Shown here piece after piece: positions 41,469 to 50,999 of a stretch of 64,000 bases of DNA (positions are counted from its first letter, which is position 1; each line of letters opens with the position of its first letter). The notes under the pieces are model-generated. The model did no database searches, was not told the origin of the DNA, and saw only the letters and a program-made list of their open reading frames with translations. The stretch is from Lachnospiraceae bacterium (lineage in GTDB: Bacteria > Bacillota > Clostridia > Lachnospirales > Lachnospiraceae): the NCBI GenBank assembly GCA_017634455.1, contig JAGBNK010000017.1, positions 144,128-208,127 of the forward strand, read 5' to 3'. Position numbers and translations under genes: made by a program.

Positions 41469-43228
41469 TATGCTTCCTCCTTTCCTTCTGATGAATCAAA
41501 ATCTCCGTTGCCTGCACCGTTTTGAGATTCATATACATCTCTGTAAATCTCGTTGTTTGCAAGCAATTCCTCGTGAGTTCCATATCCATTTATCTTGCCA
41601 TCATCCATTACGATGATATGATCTGCATCCTGTACAGAAGAAATACGCTGAGCAATAATCAACTTGGTTGTACCTGGAATTTCTTCTCTAAATGCTCTAC
41701 GAATCTTGGCATCAGTTGCTGTATCAACTGCGGATGTTGAATCATCCAATATCAATACCTTTGGCTTCTTCAACAGAGCTCTGGCAATACATAATCTCTG
41801 GCGCTGACCACCTGATACATTGGTACCGCCCTGCTCGATAAATGTGTTGTATCCATCTGGCATTTTGTCTATAAACTCATCTGCGCATGCCAACTGACAA
41901 GCTCTCTTGCACTCTTCGTCAGTAGCATTCTTGTCACCCCAGCGGAGATTCTCGTAAATAGTTCCTGTGAACAATACGTTCTTCTGAAGAACTACAGCCA
42001 CCTCATCACGAAGTGTCTCTATATCATATTCTCGAACATCTCTGCCGCCAACTTTGACGCTACCTTCGCTAACGTCATAAAGTCTGGAAATAAGATTTAC
42101 AAGAGATGTCTTGGCAGAACCTGTTCCACCAATAATTCCCACAGTCTCTCCTGACTTAATTGACAGGTTAATATCAGATAGAACGAAGTCCTCTGCGCTC
42201 TTGTGATATCCGAAGTTAACATGTTCGAATTCAATGCTGCCATCAGCCACTTCATAAACCGGATTCTCTGGATTTGAAATGTCAGGAACCTCATCCAACA
42301 CTTCTACAATACGCTCTGCAGAAGCAATAGACATAGTAATCATGATAAATATCATAGCAAGCATCATAAGGCTCATAAGGATATTCATACAATATGTAAG
42401 CAAGCTCATAAGAGCACCTGTGGTAAGTCCACCTGCCACAATTTCCTTGGCACCAAACCAGCTAATAAGCAGGATACAAGCATATACTGTTCCCATCATA
42501 ATAGGCATGGCCACTACCATAATCTTCTCAGCCTTAATGAACATATTGTAAATATTATTTGAAGCCTTATGGAATTTCTCTGTTTCATACTGTTCGCGAA
42601 CATAAGCCTTTACCACGCGAACTGCAGACACATTTTCCTGAACAGATTCATTTAACTCATCATATTTCTCAAATACTTCCTTGAATACCTTTCTGGTCTT
42701 TGGAAGCAGGATAAACATAATACTAACAAGGAAAACAAGTGCAACCACATATACCATAGAAAGCTTTGGACTAATACGAATTGCTAAAATCAAAGCTACA
42801 ATAAGTGATGCAGGTGCTCTTGTTCCTATTCTAAGGAGCATCTGAAATGCATTCTGTACATTGGTTACATCTGTAGTCAATCTGGTAATCAAACTGTTAG
42901 AAGAGAACTTGTCAATGTTTTTAAATGAATAAGTCTGTATCTTCTCAAACTGAGCCTGACGCAGATTCTTGGCCAAACCAGCGGAAGCAAATGCGCCGCA
43001 TCTACCTCCCATTACTCCGGCAAACAATCCTACCAAAGCAATAAGTATCATATAGATTCCCATCTTATATATATGGTTCATGTTGCCGGCATTGACGCCG
43101 TCATCAATTATTGATGCCATCATAAGGGGAATTACCATCTCCATCGCCACCTCAAGCAGCATAAATAATGGAGTTAATATGGCGTTGGTTTTATATTCTT
43201 TTACATGTGCCATTAATTTCTTTACCAT
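41468..43228 (-). CDS. ABC exporter half-transporter, degenerate NBD subunit
   Basis: A 586-residue ABC exporter subunit, transmembrane domain 1-320 and NBD about 335-570. Walker A GGTGSAKTS, signature VSGGQRQR, but Walker B reads LILDDSTS: Asp stands in place of the catalytic Glu, as in the degenerate site of heterodimers such as TM287/288 and BmrCD. ATG 43228 lies 2 bases after the MarR stop and uses the GGAGGAG in the MarR end. Operon: MarR gene, this gene, partner. Confidence 0.93.
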   Translation of the reverse strand: MVKKLMAHVKEYKTNAILTPLFMLLEVAMEMVIPLMMASIIDDGVNAGNMNHIYKMGIYMILIALVGLFAGVMGGRCGAFASAGLAKNLRQAQFEKIQTYSFKNIDKFSSNSLITRLTTDVTNVQNAFQMLLRIGTRAPASLIVALILAIRISPKLSMVYVVALVFLVSIMFILLPKTRKVFKEVFEKYDELNESVQENVSAVRVVKAYVREQYETEKFHKASNNIYNMFIKAEKIMVVAMPIMMGTVYACILLISWFGAKEIVAGGLTTGALMSLLTYCMNILMSLMMLAMIFIMITMSIASAERIVEVLDEVPDISNPENPVYEVADGSIEFEHVNFGYHKSAEDFVLSDINLSIKSGETVGIIGGTGSAKTSLVNLISRLYDVSEGSVKVGGRDVREYDIETLRDEVAVVLQKNVLFTGTIYENLRWGDKNATDEECKRACQLACADEFIDKMPDGYNTFIEQGGTNVSGGQRQRLCIARALLKKPKVLILDDSTSAVDTATDAKIRRAFREEIPGTTKLIIAQRISSVQDADHIIVMDDGKINGYGTHEELLANNEIYRDVYESQNGAGNGDFDSSEGKEEA

Positions 43229-43230
43229 TA

Positions 43231-43689
43231 TTAGCACTCCTCCTTCTCAAAATTACTTCTCATCTTGTCTAATATTGTCATAAACTGTTGATACTCTTCA
43301 TCTGTGATACCTCGACGAGCCTGAGACTCCGTCTCCTCGAAGTCAGTGATAGTATTGTTATAAAACTCTACACCCCCAGGAGTTAGCTCGATTCGTTTCA
43401 GTCTGGCATCATCCTCCACTGCTACGCGGCGCACCATTCCTTCCCGCTCAAACTTCTGCAATATAGTAGTTGCAGTAGATCGAGGCAGATGCAGAGTCTT
43501 CTCCACATCCCTCTGATAGACACTTTGCTTCTCAGCAATAGTCATATGATATAAATAGGCTATTATCCACCCATGTGTAATCACAGCCTTGTCAAGGCCG
43601 CGCTTCTCCTGTAGCTTTTCAAAATATTTTCTGGTTTCAACTCCAAACAAATGGTTCTCTGCCAATAATCTTGGCTTATCATCAAGCAT
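43231..43689 (-). CDS. MarR-family transcriptional regulator
   Basis: A 152-residue winged-helix regulator. HTH VYQRDVEKTLHLPRSTATTILQKFEREGMVRRV with the wing VEDDARLKRIELTPGG is a standard MarR core, flanked by dimerisation helices. ATG 43689 follows AAGGTG; an in-frame TTG at 43731 has no ribosome site. It is the first gene of the exporter operon, so autoregulation with release by an exported compound is likely, supported by a dyad array about 85 bases upstream (43774-43816). Confidence 0.88.
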   Translation of the reverse strand: MLDDKPRLLAENHLFGVETRKYFEKLQEKRGLDKAVITHGWIIAYLYHMTIAEKQSVYQRDVEKTLHLPRSTATTILQKFEREGMVRRVAVEDDARLKRIELTPGGVEFYNNTITDFEETESQARRGITDEEYQQFMTILDKMRSNFEKEEC

Positions 43690-43773
43690 TTTCTTCACCT
43701 TCGTTTCTTCTGTTACATTCAAATCAGCCAAAACATATATCTATTCTGCTTATTATAACTACAGGCAAAATAG

Positions 43774-43816
43774 ATTGTTCACAATTTGTTCCAAGTTGAA
43801 CTGTTCGGCGTTGAAC
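43774..43816. promoter_or_regulatory. tandem dyad array, candidate MarR operator
   Basis: Two adjacent 15-base repeats, TGTTCCAAGTTGAAC (43787-43801) and TGTTCGGCGTTGAAC (43802-43816), each a GTTC-N6-GAAC dyad, plus a third dyad ATTGTTCACAAT (43774-43785) beside them. It lies in the 330-base gap 43690-44019 between the divergent MarR and TetR genes; the rest of that gap holds the TetR-side promoter and plain AT-rich sequence. Confidence 0.6.
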
Positions 43817-43931
43817 TATATTTTACCCGATTTCTTATAATCTTCAACCCCTTTTCGCCAGATTTTATAAACATTTAATACTTTTTAACAAATTATTTCC
43901 ATATCTGTACATATTTCTCACTTTCTTCTAA

Positions 43932-43960
43932 TTGCATAGTTTCTTGAAATCATGTATACT
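43932..43960 (+). promoter_or_regulatory. sigma-A promoter of the TetR-type gene
   Basis: TTGCAT (43932-43937), a 17-base spacer and TATACT (43955-43960). The start point near 43967 leaves a 53-base leader before the ATG at 44020. Confidence 0.6.
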
Positions 43961-44019
43961 AGCGTGGTAAAAATAGATATATAACGTCATAGTACATTTT
44001 GTTAGTTGGGAGGTATACT

Positions 44020-44577
44020 ATGAAACACACTAGCAATGATTTAAGAGTACGCAGAACACTCAAGTCAATTCGACTCGCTTTCTATGAGATGGTTCTCACA
44101 CATAACTATGAAGACATCTCCATCACAGAATTAGCTGAAAGAGCTACTATTAACAGAAAAACATTTTATTTACACTATACATGCCTTGAGGACTTGGTCC
44201 ATGAAGTTGAAGAAGAAATTGTAGAAGCCATTCTGGCAGAAATATCTACAAGTGCAGAGAATTTAGATGTAGCAGGATGTGTCAAGACATTCTACAACTA
44301 TCTGGACAACTGCAACGATGTGCAGAAGAAGCTTCTGTGCGATTCACACTACTACTTCTTCTACGAAGAAGTAACAGATGCAGTATTGAAGAGCAGTGCT
44401 TTCTCAAACTTCTTTGCGAAGACAAAGCATCCTGATGTTGTACGTTCTTATTCAATATGTATCACATATATTTACAGAAATTGGTTACTCAGCGGCTCAA
44501 CAATACCTCTGGATGAATTGATTGAATATGCAAGTCAAATCATCACACACGGCTATGCTGGTATAATTCAGAAATAA
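44020..44577 (+). CDS. TetR-family transcriptional regulator
   Basis: A 185-residue regulator. N-terminal HTH (about 10-55) reads TLKSIRLAFYEMVL, EDISITELAERATINRKTFYLHYTCLEDLVHEV, a typical TetR domain; the C-terminal ligand domain resembles the TetR_C_8/DhaS-type group with CITYIYRNWLLSGSTIPLDEL. Start at 44020 with GGGAGG six bases upstream. It is divergent from the MarR-exporter operon and could control it or itself. No ligand can be named. Confidence 0.85.
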   Translation: MKHTSNDLRVRRTLKSIRLAFYEMVLTHNYEDISITELAERATINRKTFYLHYTCLEDLVHEVEEEIVEAILAEISTSAENLDVAGCVKTFYNYLDNCNDVQKKLLCDSHYYFFYEEVTDAVLKSSAFSNFFAKTKHPDVVRSYSICITYIYRNWLLSGSTIPLDELIEYASQIITHGYAGIIQK

Positions 44578-44607
44578 TCCTATTATTTCGTAATAATTAC
44601 ATAAGTC

Positions 44608-44643
44608 AAAAAGGCCCTTGACGCTTACGCGCCAAGGGCTTTT
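44608..44643. terminator. bidirectional terminator (TetR gene / tRNA-Pro)
   Basis: GCCCTTG (44614-44620) pairs with CAAGGGC (44633-44639), with flanking A/T runs on both sides (AAAAAGG and CTTTT), so it can end the TetR transcript on the plus strand and the glucokinase-tRNA transcript on the minus strand. Confidence 0.8.
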
Positions 44644-44663
44644 GAATTATCAACAAATTCCAA

Positions 44664-44737
44664 TCGGGGTGACAGGATTCGAACCTGCGACCTCATCGTC
44701 CCGAACGATACGCTCTACCAAGCTGAGCCACACCCCG
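44664..44737 (-). tRNA. tRNA-Pro (anticodon CGG)
   Basis: A complete 74-base cloverleaf on the minus strand: acceptor CGGGGTG/CACCCCG, D arm GCTCAGCTTGGTAGAGC, anticodon stem TATCG/CGATG with loop TTCGGGA (anticodon CGG, reading CCG), T arm GCAGGTTCGAATCCTGT, discriminator A. The 3' CCA is not encoded (TTG follows). It lies 12 bases downstream of the glucokinase gene and is probably cotranscribed with it. Confidence 0.95.
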
Positions 44738-44749
44738 TAAAGGTGCAGC

Positions 44750-45688
44750 CTAAAGTATCTGCTTCACCGCACCATATATACCTGCATCATTTCCCAAAGT
44801 AGCCAACACAATAGGTGTATCCTTACAAGCATGGAACACTCTTGTTCTAAATGGCTCCTGTAATCTATCAATGAGAATCTGTCCTGCTTTGGATACTCCT
44901 CCACCAATAACAACAGCATCAGGATCAACCACATCACAGATTTTGGCAATTGTGCTTCCAAGCAAATCACAGATTTTATCAACAACTGCATTGGCAAGCT
45001 TGTCACCATCTTTGGCAGCATCAAATACATCTTTGGCAGTAACATCATCACCAAATGATCTCATGGAACTATCTTCCAAAGAATTAGCCATCATTCTACG
45101 AGCCATTCTTGCTATACCTGTAGCTGAAGCATACTGCTCTATACAACCATAATGACCACAACCACAAGATTCTATCTCATCTTCGTTTACAATAATATGA
45201 CCAATTTCACCACCAGCTCCATTGGCTCCAGCTAAAATCTTGCCATTTATAATTATTCCGCCACCGATTCCAGTTCCTAGAGTAACCATGAGGATGCTAT
45301 CATATCCTCTTGCAGCACCCATCCAATTTTCTCCAAGCGCCGCCACATTGGCATCATTTCCCGCACGAACAGGAAGTCCAACCAAATCTGATAACTCTTT
45401 CTCTACAGGCTTAACACCCCAGCCCAGATTAACAGCTTTATTAACAATTCCTCTATTATTTACAGCACCAGGAACTCCAACGCCGATACCTTCAACCATA
45501 TCCTTGGTGAGGTTCTTCTCAACCATCTTGCCATGTACAGTATTAGCAATGTCCTGTAATATATGTTCTCCATTGTCTGTTGTGTCTGTTTTGATTTCCC
45601 ACTTATCAATCAGCTCTCCATCAATTTTGAACAAGCCCATCTTGATTGTAGTACCGCCAATGTCAGCGCCAAATCCATATTCCTTCAT
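44750..45688 (-). CDS. glcK: ROK-family glucokinase
   Basis: A 312-residue ROK kinase that phosphorylates glucose with ATP. ADIGGTTIKMG (8-18) is the phosphate loop, VGVPGAV and NLGWG follow, NDANVAALGE carries the catalytic Asp, GTGIGGGIIINGKI and the zinc motif GHIIVNEDE, CGCGHYGCIEQYAS are intact. ATG 45688 follows GGAGGAG. Single gene with tRNA-Pro behind it. Confidence 0.93.
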   Translation of the reverse strand: MKEYGFGADIGGTTIKMGLFKIDGELIDKWEIKTDTTDNGEHILQDIANTVHGKMVEKNLTKDMVEGIGVGVPGAVNNRGIVNKAVNLGWGVKPVEKELSDLVGLPVRAGNDANVAALGENWMGAARGYDSILMVTLGTGIGGGIIINGKILAGANGAGGEIGHIIVNEDEIESCGCGHYGCIEQYASATGIARMARRMMANSLEDSSMRSFGDDVTAKDVFDAAKDGDKLANAVVDKICDLLGSTIAKICDVVDPDAVVIGGGVSKAGQILIDRLQEPFRTRVFHACKDTPIVLATLGNDAGIYGAVKQIL

Positions 45689-45868
45689 CGGATTCTCCTC
45701 CACCATATACTTATATAATATATAGTCCTTCCTTAGTTCTTAAATTTATCTTCCAAAATTTCTTCTAGTTTCTTACACACAACTGCTATTTTCCCACATT
45801 TATCGTGATTTTTCAATCATTTTCTACCAAATACAAATTTAGTGTAGTTTCGTATATTTTCGTATTAT

Positions 45869-47965
45869 CTATGGGAGAACTGTGTCGGCTATATTTCCCT
45901 CAGCCATATCCGGAGTAGTCCCACCTTCCGGTGCAACCTCCTCCTTTGGCTTAGCATACTTTGTATCCTCTGGCTGTTCATAATTGCTAATTGGCTTTAC
46001 GAAATCTATTGTAGGCAGCTCCTTATGAATGCTGCTCATATATTGATACCATATCTTACCAGGATAAGTTCCACCTCCTAGTCCCGGTACAGTTTTCGGG
46101 ATGTCATAGCCTACCCACACACTGGTGGTGTAATAAGGAGTATATCCCACAAACCATCCGTCCTTGTTATCATTGGTTGTTCCAGTCTTGCCGGCACATG
46201 GCATATTGGCCAGCTTATATCCTCTACCAGTACCATAGTCAATTACGCTTCTAAGCATATCCGTCATCTGACGGCAGGCATTCTCCTGATAGATAACCAC
46301 CTCAGTCTGATCAGCCTGATATATTACTTCCCCGGAAGGACTTGTTATCTTGGTTATACATGTTGGATTTCTATAACCACCATTATTTACAATGGTAGCA
46401 TAGCCTTTGGCCATCTCTAATGGAGACACACCATTGGTAAATCCCCCAATGGAAGCAGGCAGTCTCTTGTCACTGCTCTCAAGCTTCACAAATCCCATAT
46501 TTTCCAGATAAGAAATTCCTACCTGAGGTGTCAGTTCATCAAATATTTTCCAGGCAATTGTATTCTTGGAATAAGCAACTGCATTTCTCAGAGACATAGG
46601 TCCGGAGTAAACTCCATCACCATTTACCGGGCCACCTTCAATAGGTTCATCCACCACAACTGAATCCGGAGTGTACCCCCTCTCAAGGGCGGGAGTATAT
46701 ACCACCAATGGCTTAATGGAACTTCCCGGCTGTCTAAAGCTCTGATATGCACGATTCAGAGTCAGCCCCACCTGTTCCTGACTTCTACCTCCAACTACCG
46801 CAGCCACCATACCGGTTTTGTTGTCTATACAAACTGCAGCTCCCTGGAGTTCATATATTCCCTCATCACTGACTTCGGTAAATGATGCCAAATTCTCATC
46901 CACCGCCTTCTGCAGTTCCTCCTGCTTATCAGGATCAATGGATGTATATATACGATAACCTCCTGAGAATAATCTCTCATAGCACTCAGTATAGAGGGCA
47001 TCATAATCACTCTGATACTTCGTCTTCTGACCATCATTTTCAAATTGAGACTTGAACTCGAAGCCCTCCAGTTCCATCAAGGCTCTGGTAGCGCAATAGT
47101 ATGTATAAGTCTCAGCATAATTATTTACCACCTGCTCAGAATCCTTGCTAAGCACTTGTATATTCTCAGCAACTGCAGTGTTGTAACTCTCCTCAGATAT
47201 AATCTGAGCATCTAACATAGTCTTGAGAATTCTGTCTCTACGCTTGGTAGTATTTTCAGGTTTTACTCTAGGATCATAAGTGGTAGGGTTATTGGGAATT
47301 GCGCAGAGATAAATCATCTGAGACAGAGACAAATGACTTATGTCCGTTCCAAAATAGCCTTCTGCCGCTGACTCAATTCCATAATATCCATTTCCAAAAT
47401 ATACATTGTTAATATAGAATTCTAAAATATCATCCTTGGAATATTTCTGCTCCAGCTCCACAGCAATGTACATTTCCTCAATCTTACGTTGCCAAGTTTT
47501 CTCATTTGACAGAAAGACTGTACGAGCCAGCTGCTGAGTAATGGTACTACCACCCTGAGTAATCTCCCCATTCTGAATCATAGCCACAAGAGCACGCATG
47601 ATTCCTCTAAAGTCAATTCCTCTATGCTTATAAAATCTCTTGTCCTCGGTAGATACAATAGCCTGCTTCACATAAATGGGTATGTCCTCGTCCTCAATAT
47701 AGAACACATCCTTATCCCCGCGAAGCACTGCCAGCACATTATCATTTACATCATAAGCTATACTTGTCTGAGACTGTCTAAATGTATCCTCATTGGACTT
47801 GGCCACAAGGGATACTGCCTCCTTCTTCATATCGCTGATTTCAGCTGCATATCCCCCAGCGTAATAGTAGGCAATAGCAGCCACTACAAGCACAATTAGA
47901 ACCATTTGAAATTTTAAAAATCCCCAGATTTTCTGGGTTTTTGTCTTCTTATGCTTCTTTTTCAT
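45869..47965 (-). CDS. class A penicillin-binding protein (PBP1A type)
   Basis: A 698-residue bifunctional peptidoglycan synthase. A basic cytoplasmic tail and one membrane anchor (17-37) precede the GT51 glycosyltransferase domain (about 75-250) with STEDKRFYKHRG (E107) and QGGSTITQQLARTVF. The transpeptidase domain (about 340-640) has SSIK (catalytic S415, K418), SKN (466-468) and KTGT (593-596). The C-terminal tail is Pro/Glu-rich and short. No PASTA domains. GGAG ribosome site. Divergent from murG. Confidence 0.95.
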   Translation of the reverse strand: MKKKHKKTKTQKIWGFLKFQMVLIVLVVAAIAYYYAGGYAAEISDMKKEAVSLVAKSNEDTFRQSQTSIAYDVNDNVLAVLRGDKDVFYIEDEDIPIYVKQAIVSTEDKRFYKHRGIDFRGIMRALVAMIQNGEITQGGSTITQQLARTVFLSNEKTWQRKIEEMYIAVELEQKYSKDDILEFYINNVYFGNGYYGIESAAEGYFGTDISHLSLSQMIYLCAIPNNPTTYDPRVKPENTTKRRDRILKTMLDAQIISEESYNTAVAENIQVLSKDSEQVVNNYAETYTYYCATRALMELEGFEFKSQFENDGQKTKYQSDYDALYTECYERLFSGGYRIYTSIDPDKQEELQKAVDENLASFTEVSDEGIYELQGAAVCIDNKTGMVAAVVGGRSQEQVGLTLNRAYQSFRQPGSSIKPLVVYTPALERGYTPDSVVVDEPIEGGPVNGDGVYSGPMSLRNAVAYSKNTIAWKIFDELTPQVGISYLENMGFVKLESSDKRLPASIGGFTNGVSPLEMAKGYATIVNNGGYRNPTCITKITSPSGEVIYQADQTEVVIYQENACRQMTDMLRSVIDYGTGRGYKLANMPCAGKTGTTNDNKDGWFVGYTPYYTTSVWVGYDIPKTVPGLGGGTYPGKIWYQYMSSIHKELPTIDFVKPISNYEQPEDTKYAKPKEEVAPEGGTTPDMAEGNIADTVLP

Positions 47966-48056
47966 AAAATAATCTCCAAAAATATTAGTATTATTGTAAA
48001 ATAGATAAGAAAAAAAAACAATTTACAATTGCTTTGTAAAATGAAAGGAATAGATT

Positions 48057-49121
48057 ATGAAGAAAATAATAATGACCGGCGGCGGAACAGCTGGACATGT
48101 AACACCTAATATCGCTTTATTTCCTGCATTAAAAGAAGCAGGATATGAAATATCATATATTGGTTCCTATAACGGTATTGAAAAAGGTCTCATTGAGGAC
48201 CAGGGTATAGACTACTATGGCATCAATTCAGGTAAGTTCAGAAGATATCACTCATGGAAGAATTTCACAGATCCTTTCAGAGTGCTTCAGGGATATTTTC
48301 AGGCCAAGAAAATCATCAAGGAAGTCAAGCCTGATGTAATCTTCTCCAAAGGTGGTTTCGTCAGCGTTCCTGTTATACTTGCAGCAAAACGCATACACGT
48401 GCCTTCCATCATTCATGAATCAGATTTGACACCTGGACTTGCCAATCGTCTGGCCATCCCATCTGCCAGCAAAGTATGCTGCAACTTCCCAGAGACCTTG
48501 AAGCATCTGCCAGAAGGCAAGGCAGTTCTCACCGGTTCTCCAATTCGTCAGGAGCTTATGCACGGCAGCAAGGAAGCCGCATATGAATTCTGTGGATTCA
48601 CCAGAGATTTACCAGTCCTTATGATTATGGGTGGAAGCATCGGTTCAGTATATATCAACAATGCTATTCGCCAGAATATAGATGAGCTGTTGAAGAAATA
48701 TCAGATTATACATCTGTGTGGCAAGAACAATTTAGATGAGAATCTGAAAAATGTAGCAGGCTATGCTCAGTTTGAATATATCAGTGAAAACCTGCCAGAT
48801 TTATTTGCCGCAGCAGACATTGTGGTAGCCCGAGCAGGAGCCAATTCTATATGTGAGTTGTTGGCGCTTCACAAGCCAAACATCCTCATTCCTCTTTCAA
48901 GAAATGCAAGCCGTGGAGATCAAATTCTCAATGCTAATTCATTCAAGAAGCAGGGCTTCTCTGTAGTATTAGAAGAGGAGGAAGTGACACCTGAATTGCT
49001 TCTCAATACCATTGATGAAGTATACCAAAACCGCCAGACTTACATCTCAGCTATGGAAGCCAGCGGTCAGATGGATGCCATCTCAACAATCATGAAATTA
49101 ATAGAGGACCTAACTAACTAG
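48057..49121 (+). CDS. murG: lipid II-forming GlcNAc transferase MurG
   Basis: A 354-residue GT28 enzyme that adds GlcNAc to lipid I. MTGGGTAGHVTPNIAL (6-21) is the acceptor-side glycine loop, IHESDLTPGLANRL and MIMGGSIGSVYINNAI match, and VVARAGANSICELLAL with LIPLSRNASRGDQ is the donor-binding C-terminal half. The sequence is the shorter, divergent MurG type of Clostridia. Separate from the division cluster, next to a PBP gene. AAAGGA 7 bases before the ATG. Confidence 0.92.
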   Translation: MKKIIMTGGGTAGHVTPNIALFPALKEAGYEISYIGSYNGIEKGLIEDQGIDYYGINSGKFRRYHSWKNFTDPFRVLQGYFQAKKIIKEVKPDVIFSKGGFVSVPVILAAKRIHVPSIIHESDLTPGLANRLAIPSASKVCCNFPETLKHLPEGKAVLTGSPIRQELMHGSKEAAYEFCGFTRDLPVLMIMGGSIGSVYINNAIRQNIDELLKKYQIIHLCGKNNLDENLKNVAGYAQFEYISENLPDLFAAADIVVARAGANSICELLALHKPNILIPLSRNASRGDQILNANSFKKQGFSVVLEEEEVTPELLLNTIDEVYQNRQTYISAMEASGQMDAISTIMKLIEDLTN

Positions 49122-49127
49122 GTCCTC
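49104..49127. terminator. hairpin at the murG end, weak terminator
   Basis: GAGGACCTA (49104-49112) pairs with TAGGTCCTC (49119-49127); the murG stop TAG lies in the 3' arm. Neither side has a good T run, so termination is possible but not certain. Confidence 0.45.
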
Positions 49128-49136
49128 CAAAAAATA

Positions 49137-50204
49137 CTATATAATCATACCACCGCCGACTACATTGTCGCCATCGTACATTACTACTGCCTGGCCTTTG
49201 GTAATAGCGCGCTGTGGTTCATCAAAGACAACTTTGATAGTATTATCATCAAGAGCAGTCACTGTAGCGGGCTGCTCTTTTTGTGAATAACGAATTCTCG
49301 CCTTCACTCGCATCTCCCCCTCAATCTTATCAATAGAAATCAGATTCACATTGGTTGCAATAAGCTCCCGTCTAAACAAATCCTCATTTCGACCAACTAC
49401 AACCTCATTGGTTTCAGGCAAAATATCAAGAACATACAATGGATAAGCTGCAGATATTCCCAATCCATGGCGCTGGCCGATTGTATAATGCACATATCCC
49501 TTGTGCTTGCCCAACACATTGCCTTCCCGATCTACAAAGTTGCCTTCCTCATAGGATTTTCCAGAAAATCGCTCCATAAATCCCACATAATCTCCATCTG
49601 GCACGAAGCATATATCCTGACTGTCATGCTTCTTGGCATTTACAAAACCATCCGCCTCCGCCAATTCTCTGATATGAGTCTTAGTAAACTCACCCAGTGG
49701 AAATAATGTATGAGCCAATTGCTCCTGAGTCAACATATATAATACATAGCTCTGATCCTTGGTAGCATCCAGGGCCTTTTTCAACACATATCTGCCAGTG
49801 GATTCATTATATTCCACTCTCACATAATGTCCTGTCACTATGTAATCACAGTCAAGTTTTTTCATCTCTTCTAACAGATAATCAAACTTCATAAATCTAT
49901 TACATTCTATACAAGGGTTTGGAGTTCTACCCTCCTCGTAAGCTCTGACAAAAGGATCTATCACTCTGTCTATAAACTTATTTTCATAATGAAATATTTT
50001 ATAAGGAATTCCTATTTTATCCGCTACGCTTCTGGCATCCTTGGTATTTTCCAAAGAGCAGCACACATCCATGAGATCCATTCCCACTATATCATTTTCA
50101 TACAGACGCATAGTACAGCCTACACAATCAAATCCTCTATCTACCATAAGCTTGGCAGCCACACTACTGTCTACTCCACCACTCATAGCTATCAATGCTC
50201 TCAT
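49137..50204 (-). CDS. mnmA: tRNA-specific 2-thiouridylase MnmA
   Basis: A 355-residue enzyme that thiolates U34 of Lys, Glu and Gln tRNAs. AMSGGVDSSVAA is the PP-loop; CIECNRFMKFD holds the first catalytic Cys (PNPCIECN) and DSQDICFVPDGDY the second; GHYVR and KDQSYVLYML are family marks; the C-terminal beta barrel ends WxGGGxI-like GGGMII. ATG 50204 chosen (AAGGGA upstream) because the PP-loop is normally within ten residues of the start. Convergent with murG. Confidence 0.95.
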   Translation of the reverse strand: MRALIAMSGGVDSSVAAKLMVDRGFDCVGCTMRLYENDIVGMDLMDVCCSLENTKDARSVADKIGIPYKIFHYENKFIDRVIDPFVRAYEEGRTPNPCIECNRFMKFDYLLEEMKKLDCDYIVTGHYVRVEYNESTGRYVLKKALDATKDQSYVLYMLTQEQLAHTLFPLGEFTKTHIRELAEADGFVNAKKHDSQDICFVPDGDYVGFMERFSGKSYEEGNFVDREGNVLGKHKGYVHYTIGQRHGLGISAAYPLYVLDILPETNEVVVGRNEDLFRRELIATNVNLISIDKIEGEMRVKARIRYSQKEQPATVTALDDNTIKVVFDEPQRAITKGQAVVMYDGDNVVGGGMII

Positions 50205-50279
50205 TTCAATCAGTCCCTTTCTATCTACTTCCACACTTATATATTTAGAAACATCTAATAAGCAATCCAAAAATTTATA

Positions 50280-50999
50280 TCAATCTATAGTTTTCTCGAA
50301 ATGCTGATAATCCTTGGAGTCTATCCAGTCTCCCCCCCACTGAAAGCCATGTTGTACAAATAATTTGTAGCACAGATCATCATGGTCAATCTTGTGAGGG
50401 ATGTCCTGTGTCCTATCCACATAAGGAGCACCATTTGCCGGCTCCACGCTGGTTCGTCCATCAACTTCCTTCACATAAGGATTGTAAAGCGGGTTAATAT
50501 CCACAGCCACTCCCATTCCGTGGGCTGATATTATATCAGTATAAGAAATGGTTCTGTAATTGAAGGCTGAAGAATTATTGTCTGCCATAGAATCTTCATC
50601 TACAGCACCATATTCATCCACAAGTCGCACCTTCTCTATCTGATAGCCAGACTTGTACAATTCCTTAAAAATCTCAAGCAAGTCCTGGGCCACAGCCTCA
50701 TTGCAAACCAACTCACCCTCTCTGGATTCATTATTGAAATCACAGTGAAGTATATGTACATATCGAAGACTCTCTCTTGGAATTGTGCAATTCTCCTTAT
50801 ATGAAGCTCCCTGCATCTTCTGAAATACTTCATCACTTATTTCTTCTATATAAAATTCATCTTTCCAATTATCCGCCATTTCAAATGTCACGTCTTTTCC
50901 CACCTCTTTGCTAGGACTTCCTATTTTATAACATATTCCCAGGCAAATCAACACAGCTATAGATATTAATAAAATGACACATAATCTCTTTATTCTCAT
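50280..50999 (-). CDS. M15-family D-alanyl-D-alanine carboxypeptidase-like protein
   Basis: A 239-residue protein with an N-terminal membrane anchor or signal (LCVILLISIAVLICLGICY) and a CwlK/VanY-type M15 domain. SAHGMGVAVDINPLYNPY carries the first zinc His and Asp, and GGDWIDSKDYQHFE the catalytic Glu/second zinc His; YVDRTQDIPHKIDHDD lies between. These cleave L-Ala-D-Glu or D-Ala-D-Ala bonds in peptidoglycan. It overlaps the RNase H gene by ATGA and is translated after it. Confidence 0.87.
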   Translation of the reverse strand: MRIKRLCVILLISIAVLICLGICYKIGSPSKEVGKDVTFEMADNWKDEFYIEEISDEVFQKMQGASYKENCTIPRESLRYVHILHCDFNNESREGELVCNEAVAQDLLEIFKELYKSGYQIEKVRLVDEYGAVDEDSMADNNSSAFNYRTISYTDIISAHGMGVAVDINPLYNPYVKEVDGRTSVEPANGAPYVDRTQDIPHKIDHDDLCYKLFVQHGFQWGGDWIDSKDYQHFEKTID

